Positions 59,818 to 64,000 of a stretch of 64,000 nucleotides of DNA are shown here, piece by piece. The position numbers and the translations under genes were made by a program. Position 1 is the stretch's first letter. Each line of letters opens with the position of its first letter. The notes below the pieces were generated by a model, which was not told the origin of the DNA, did no database searches, and was given only the letters and a program-made list of their open reading frames with translations. This DNA is from Neorhizobium sp. UBA3556 (lineage in GTDB: Bacteria > Pseudomonadota > Alphaproteobacteria > Rhizobiales > Rhizobiaceae), in assembly GCA_002376235.1 (NCBI GenBank), contig DFNX01000016.1, positions 248,001 through 312,000 of the forward strand. The letters run 5' to 3'.

Positions 59818-61008
59818 GTGAATATTGCCGCAAAACCGTCTGCCGCCCCGCCGCAGTTTCAGCTTCGTTGTTCGTTAGCCTATGCCGCTCCCATGTCGCT
59901 CAACGGCATTCTGGTGCCTTACCTGCCCGTCTGGCTGCATGGCCTGAACTTCAGCGCGATGCAGATTGGTGTGATCCTAGCGGCCCAGGTGGTGTTTCGT
60001 GTCTTCGTGGCCATGGGAACGGGATCGCTTTCGGCCCGCGCTCGCGATCCACGCCATATCCTCGCCTGGTCCGCGGCCACATCCATATTGTCCATTCTCG
60101 GCCTGATCGTCAGCGGCGATTTCTGGGTGGTTCTTGCGGCCGTGGCGATACAGGCGGCCTTGTTTGCGCCCTACACGCCGATTGTCGAATCGATCTCGAT
60201 CTCTGGCGTCAAGCGATGGGGATTTCACTACGGGAAAATGCGGGTCTGGGGATCTGTCGGTTTTGTCGTGACGACGCTGATCGCAGGGAGCCTCTCGACC
60301 GCTATCGGCAACATCGCGATCCCGTTGATGCTGGTGGCGGTCCTCTTGACCTCGTTTGCCGTTGCTTTCATCGCGCCTCGACTGGACCAGGAACGGGGCA
60401 AGCGAACGGTTGTCGCGTCTCCGATGACACCCCGCCGTCCACTCGGCAGTTCCGTTCATCTCCTCCTGATCGGAGCATCGCTCATCCAGTCGAGCCACGG
60501 GATGTTTTACGGCTTCAGCACGATCCAGTGGCAGGGCATGGGCTTTTCAAATGCCGTGATCTCTGCGCTCTGGTGCATTGGCGTGATTGCCGAAATCGGC
60601 ATCTTCTTCATCTCCGGCGCCCTTGCAAGACGCCTCACGCCCTTGGGCTTGCTCCGTTTCGGCTGTCTGATGGCGATTGTGCGCTGGGTGTTTTTCCCGT
60701 TCGGCTCGGATGTCTGGTATTACGGGATCCTGCAGATTTTCCACGCCTTCAGCTTCGCCTGCGTTCACCTCGGGCTGCAATACCGTCTGTCGGAAATGGT
60801 CGCAGAAGATCAGCAGGCATCGGCGCAGGGCGTTTATGTCGCTTATAACGGTGCATTCCTGGCGATTTCGACGCTGCTTGCCGGCGTCATCTACCGGCAG
60901 TTGGAAATCTATGGCTACTTTGCCATGGCTCTTCTGGCCGTGATCGGTTTTGTCGTGCTGGCGCTCGCGACCCGCTCTCAGCCCCAGAGTTCGGGTAGCG
61001 GCGGATAG
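59818..61008 (+). CDS. MFS transporter (HcaT-like, MFS_1-like family)
   Basis: Twelve-helix permease of 396 residues, similar in pattern to 3-phenylpropionate/HcaT-type MFS proteins (LNGILVPYLPVWLHGLNFSAMQIG, FAPYTPIVESISI, KRWGFHYGKMRVWGSVGF). Substrate unknown. GTG 59818 is the longest start, but it lacks an RBS and begins right after a 13-bp inverted repeat; translation could instead begin at the ATG near residue 26 (MSLNGILV). The 3' end overlaps dgcA by 31 bases. Confidence 0.87.
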   Translation: MNIAAKPSAAPPQFQLRCSLAYAAPMSLNGILVPYLPVWLHGLNFSAMQIGVILAAQVVFRVFVAMGTGSLSARARDPRHILAWSAATSILSILGLIVSGDFWVVLAAVAIQAALFAPYTPIVESISISGVKRWGFHYGKMRVWGSVGFVVTTLIAGSLSTAIGNIAIPLMLVAVLLTSFAVAFIAPRLDQERGKRTVVASPMTPRRPLGSSVHLLLIGASLIQSSHGMFYGFSTIQWQGMGFSNAVISALWCIGVIAEIGIFFISGALARRLTPLGLLRFGCLMAIVRWVFFPFGSDVWYYGILQIFHAFSFACVHLGLQYRLSEMVAEDQQASAQGVYVAYNGAFLAISTLLAGVIYRQLEIYGYFAMALLAVIGFVVLALATRSQPQSSGSGG

Positions 61009-61961
61009 ACGAGCGAGCCTTCATAGCGAAGCCCGCCCGGACGGTCCCGGGCAAGAAGTAGCGGCCCGTCGAGATCGGCGTAATCCGTATCCTGCGCCAA
61101 CAGCACCGCAGGCGCCATGGCGAGCGATGTTCCGACCATGCAGCCGACCATGATCTGAAAGCCGAGCCGCTGCGCTTCAGTCTTCATCACCAGCGCTTGC
61201 GTCAGCCCGCCCGTCTTGTCGAGCTTGATATTCACCGCTTCGTAGCGGTCGCGCAGGGAAGAAAGATCGGCCGTCGAGTGAACGCTTTCGTCAGCGCAGA
61301 CCGGAACCATTCGCTTTATGTGCGAAAGAATCTCGTCCTTGCCGGCGGGAAGCGGCTGCTCGATCAGCGATATCTTCAGCTCGGCGGCAATGGCGAGATG
61401 CCGTTCGATATTCTCCTCGGTCCAACCCTCGTTGGCATCGACGATGATCCGCGCATTCGGGGCCGAATCGCGCACGGCCCGCAGCCTCGATTCGTCGTCT
61501 TCCGTACCGAGCTTGATCTTCAGAAGCGGCCGCCCGCTGTTCTTTCTCGCATCCTCTCCCATCGCGGCTGCATTCGATAGCGATAATGTGAAGGCAGTCA
61601 CGATCGGTTCCTGACGCGTGGCGCCGATCGCAGCGGTCACGCTGCTGCCGGATCGCTTGGCCTCAAGGTCCCACAATGCGCAATCGACCGCATTGCGGGC
61701 AGCGCCGGGTTTCATCGCGGATTGCAGTCCGTCTCGCGTCAAGCCCGCCTCGATCGCCTTGGAAACCACCGCTATCTCGGCCATCACGCCTTCCATCGTC
61801 TCCCCGTAACGACGGTAGGGAACGCATTCGCCCCGGCCGGAAAATCCATCTTCCGAGATGGTGCAGACGATGACATCCGCCTCGGTCTTCGATCCACGCG
61901 AAATGGTGAATGTTCCCGCGATCGGGAAAGCCTCGATTGTTGCTTCAAGGTGACGGGGCAT
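60978..61961 (-). CDS. dgcA: N-acetyl-D-glutamate racemase DgcA / dipeptide epimerase family
   Basis: Enolase-superfamily enzyme of 327 residues. In DgcA systems it racemises N-acetyl-D-glutamate in D-glutamate catabolism; close relatives are L-Ala-D/L-Glu epimerases, so peptidoglycan-peptide use is the alternative. All catalytic residues are present: KIKLG, VDANEGW, IEQPLP, CADES and NIKLDKTGG. ATG 61961 has AGGA upstream; the longer frame to 62027 runs into the mla promoter. The partner acetyltransferase gene dgcN is not beside it here. Confidence 0.82.
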   Translation of the reverse strand: MPRHLEATIEAFPIAGTFTISRGSKTEADVIVCTISEDGFSGRGECVPYRRYGETMEGVMAEIAVVSKAIEAGLTRDGLQSAMKPGAARNAVDCALWDLEAKRSGSSVTAAIGATRQEPIVTAFTLSLSNAAAMGEDARKNSGRPLLKIKLGTEDDESRLRAVRDSAPNARIIVDANEGWTEENIERHLAIAAELKISLIEQPLPAGKDEILSHIKRMVPVCADESVHSTADLSSLRDRYEAVNIKLDKTGGLTQALVMKTEAQRLGFQIMVGCMVGTSLAMAPAVLLAQDTDYADLDGPLLLARDRPGGLRYEGSLVYPPLPELWG

Positions 61962-62073
61962 CGTTTTAAACGTCCTGTTGTGGCAAATCCGTCCGATGCG
62001 GCTATATTGCGTTTTCCCGAAACGCAATCAATGCATTGCGGCAGAGACCATTTGAAGCGAGCACCCGCACCCC

Positions 62074-63216
62074 GTGAGTTCCAATCTGGCGAAAATCAAT
62101 ACTGAAGAGTTGCCGGATGGCGCGGAACGCTATGTTCTGACGGGTGATTGGCGCAATCATTCCATTGCTGCCGTTCTCAAGGACCTGGGCCAAATCGAGA
62201 AATCCGGCGGGAAGGGCAAGGTCGAAATCGACCTGTCCGGCATCTCCGGAATAGACACTGCCGGCGCCTGGCTGATTCGCCGCCTGATGACGGCGAGGAG
62301 CAGCGAGGGGCAGGAGGCGACACTATCGGGCGGCAATGGCACGATCGAAGAGTTGATCGGCGCTTTGCCCGAGACGACGCCGGCACCGCCGACGCCCGGT
62401 CCCGACAAGCGCAGCATATTCGAGCGCGTTTTCACCCCGCCCGGAAAGCTGGCCGTTGAAGTCGGGCGCGACTTCTACGCAGCGATGAACATCCTTGGCT
62501 CCGCGGTCCGCGGCGCGCAGCTGAAATTCGGTCGCGGAGCTGGCGTGTCTCCGGCGTCGGTCGTCACCCATATCGATCGCATGGGTGTCCGCGCGGTACC
62601 GATCATCGTGCTGATGTCGTTTCTGATCGGTGCGATCATTGCCCAGCAGGGCGCTTTCCAGCTGCGATATTTCGGCGCCGAAATTTTTGTCGTCGATCTC
62701 GTCGGCATCCTTCAGCTTCGCGAGATCGGCGTGCTATTGACCGCCATCATGATCGCCGGTCGCTCGGGTAGCGCCATCACGGCCGAAATCGGCTCGATGA
62801 AGATGCGCGAAGAAATCGATGCGCTGACGGTGATCGGCCTCAATCCGATCGGCGTACTGATTTTTCCAAGGCTTGTGGCGCTGACGATTGCATTGCCGCT
62901 TCTGGCCATTATCGCAAACTTTGCAGCACTTTACGGTGCAGCGATCGTGGCTCTGCTCTATTCCGGTATTACATTCGATACCTATCTGTCGCGCCTGCAT
63001 GAGGCGATCGACCATACGTCGATTGCCTCCGGCATGATCAAGGCGCCCTTCATGGCGCTCGCAATCGGCATTGTTGCAGCCGTAGAAGGCATGAAGGTCG
63101 GCGGCAGTGCTGAATCTCTCGGCCAGCATGTGACGGCATCGGTGGTCAAAGCCATCTTCGCCGTCATCCTCATTGATGCGCTTTTTGCCATCTTCTACTC
63201 CGCGATCGACTTCTAG
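62074..63216 (+). CDS. mlaE: MlaE-family lipid ABC transporter permease with STAS domain
   Basis: Inner-membrane permease of the Mla retrograde/anterograde phospholipid transport system (380 residues). An N-terminal STAS-like domain (IDLSGISGIDTAGAWLIRRL, residues about 45-75) precedes the MlaE permease (residues about 130-375; GQVHA-type family marks as LQLREIGVLLTAIMIAGRSGSAITAEIGSM). GTG 62074 is the start. Five bases separate it from mlaF. The typical alphaproteobacterial mlaE-mlaF-mlaD order is expected to continue beyond the window. Confidence 0.93.
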   Translation: MSSNLAKINTEELPDGAERYVLTGDWRNHSIAAVLKDLGQIEKSGGKGKVEIDLSGISGIDTAGAWLIRRLMTARSSEGQEATLSGGNGTIEELIGALPETTPAPPTPGPDKRSIFERVFTPPGKLAVEVGRDFYAAMNILGSAVRGAQLKFGRGAGVSPASVVTHIDRMGVRAVPIIVLMSFLIGAIIAQQGAFQLRYFGAEIFVVDLVGILQLREIGVLLTAIMIAGRSGSAITAEIGSMKMREEIDALTVIGLNPIGVLIFPRLVALTIALPLLAIIANFAALYGAAIVALLYSGITFDTYLSRLHEAIDHTSIASGMIKAPFMALAIGIVAAVEGMKVGGSAESLGQHVTASVVKAIFAVILIDALFAIFYSAIDF

Positions 63217-63227
63217 GAGGCATGGAT

Positions 63228-64000
63228 TTGGCAGACGAGCAGCAGACCATGGAAAGAAAACCGAAGGACGATCGACAAATCGTTCTCTCCGTGCGCGATC
63301 TGACGGTCGGTTTCGGCGAGAAAATCGTTCTCGACAATCTCAATCTGGATATCTACCGCGGCGAAATCCTCGGCTTTGTTGGTGCGTCCGGCACAGGCAA
63401 GTCGGTGCTGATGCGCACGGTATTGCGGCTGTTGCCGCATCGTTCAGGCAAGATCGAAATTCTCGGCTCGAACTATGAGGAAGCCTCGGATGAAGAGCGC
63501 ATTGCGCTCGATACCCGGCTCGGCGTGCTCTTCCAGCACGGAGCACTGTTTTCCGCCCTGACGGTGAAGGAAAACATCCAGCTGCCGATGCGCGAATATC
63601 TCGATCTTCCGCAGTCGCTGATGGATGAGCTGGCTTACGTGAAGCTCGAAATGGTCGGCCTTCCGCCGGATGCTGCAGACAAGTACCCGTCGGAACTCTC
63701 GGGCGGCATGATCAAGCGTGCAGCACTTGCCCGCGCCCTGGCGCTCGATCCGGATCTCGTCTTCCTCGACGAGCCGACTTCGGGCCTCGATCCGATCGGT
63801 GCCGCCGATTTCGATGCGCTGATCGCCAAGCTGCGCGATACGCTCGGCCTTACCGTCTATATGGTGACCCACGACCTCGACAGCCTGTTTTCGGTCTGTG
63901 ACCGTATTGCCGTGCTCGGCCAGAAACGGGTATTGGTGGAAGGTACGCTGCAGGATATGTTCGAGTTTGATGATCCGTGGGTTCAGTCCTATTTCCGCGG
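63228..64000 (+). CDS. mlaF: MlaF-family lipid ABC transporter ATP-binding protein (3' end outside window)
   Basis: ATPase of the Mla system, about 257 residues visible of roughly 270. Walker A GASGTGKSVLMR, signature LSGGMIKRAALARAL, Walker B LVFLDEPTSGLDPIGAADFD and switch His in MVTHDLDSLF. An ATG at 63222 lies only one base after AGGAGG, too near for initiation, whereas TTG 63228 is 7 bases from it; the latter is chosen. The gene continues past 64000. Confidence 0.92.
   Translation, partial: MADEQQTMERKPKDDRQIVLSVRDLTVGFGEKIVLDNLNLDIYRGEILGFVGASGTGKSVLMRTVLRLLPHRSGKIEILGSNYEEASDEERIALDTRLGVLFQHGALFSALTVKENIQLPMREYLDLPQSLMDELAYVKLEMVGLPPDAADKYPSELSGGMIKRAALARALALDPDLVFLDEPTSGLDPIGAADFDALIAKLRDTLGLTVYMVTHDLDSLFSVCDRIAVLGQKRVLVEGTLQDMFEFDDPWVQSYFR

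Overview
The window is ordinary chromosomal DNA of an alphaproteobacterium, almost certainly Rhizobiaceae (Rhizobium/Agrobacterium/Neorhizobium group). Evidence: high and even GC in the coding regions, Rhizobiales-type gene content (usg, BluB, class II DAHP synthase, malic enzyme-phosphotransacetylase fusion, a PleC/PdhS-like kinase, DgcA, retropepsin-like DTGA protease, TadE/TadG orphans, Ros/MucR-like AT-rich gaps) and frequent TTG/GTG starts with good Shine-Dalgarno sites. I saw no rRNA, tRNA, insertion sequence, prophage, CRISPR array or recent transfer signature.

Layout. 1-3.5 kb: 3'-truncated gluconate (GntP) permease; TetR regulator with an extended SDR. 3.6-6.9 kb: cobS operon (cobS, DUF1289, DTGA protease) divergent from cobT-dgkA. 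7-12.7 kb: small ORF, membrane histidine kinase, nuclease, uracil-DNA-glycosylase-like protein, Lrp regulator, secreted alpha/beta hydrolase, beta-hydroxyacid dehydrogenase. 12.9-16.9 kb: alkanesulfonate operon ssuADCB. 17-20.3 kb: ddl, DinB and HemJ-like genes, methyltransferase, usg. 20.5-23 kb: polar amino-acid ABC importer without its ATPase gene. 23.5-25.8 kb: large OmpA-family envelope protein with a Q/E/R/P-rich repeat region. 25.8-27.9 kb: DMT transporter-mobA-mobB. 28-34.2 kb: chemoreceptor, TPP-riboswitch-controlled thiMED, moaA. 34.4-38.4 kb: DUF971, KefB-like antiporter, PPOX flavoprotein, diguanylate cyclase. 38.6-46.2 kb: fumC, L,D-transpeptidase, gph, rpiA, DUF2059, gor. 46.3-51.5 kb: three Tad-pilus-type minor proteins around a class II DAHP synthase. 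51.7-58.7 kb: nadE, TolB-like protein, B12-riboswitch-controlled bluB, secreted unknown, maeB. 58.9-64 kb: lipid A-type metallophosphatase, MFS permease, dgcA, mlaE and a 3'-truncated mlaF.

How the genes fit. The three lower-ligand steps of cobalamin synthesis are all here but at two loci: BluB makes dimethylbenzimidazole, CobT activates it, CobS attaches it. Molybdenum cofactor genes are also split (moaA; mobAB). Thiamine is represented only by the salvage operon thiMED, whose TPP aptamer is followed by a hairpin that buries the thiM ribosome-binding site. Envelope functions are prominent: Ddl, L,D-transpeptidase, OmpA-type protein, Mla lipid transport, DgcA.

No completely new multi-gene system is evident. 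The best leads are the repeat-rich OmpA protein, the riboswitch expression platform upstream of thiM, several perfect inverted repeats just upstream of genes (MFS permease, usg, moaA, the 62-codon ORF), the ATPase-less importer, and orphan Tad genes with a variant vWA metal site.
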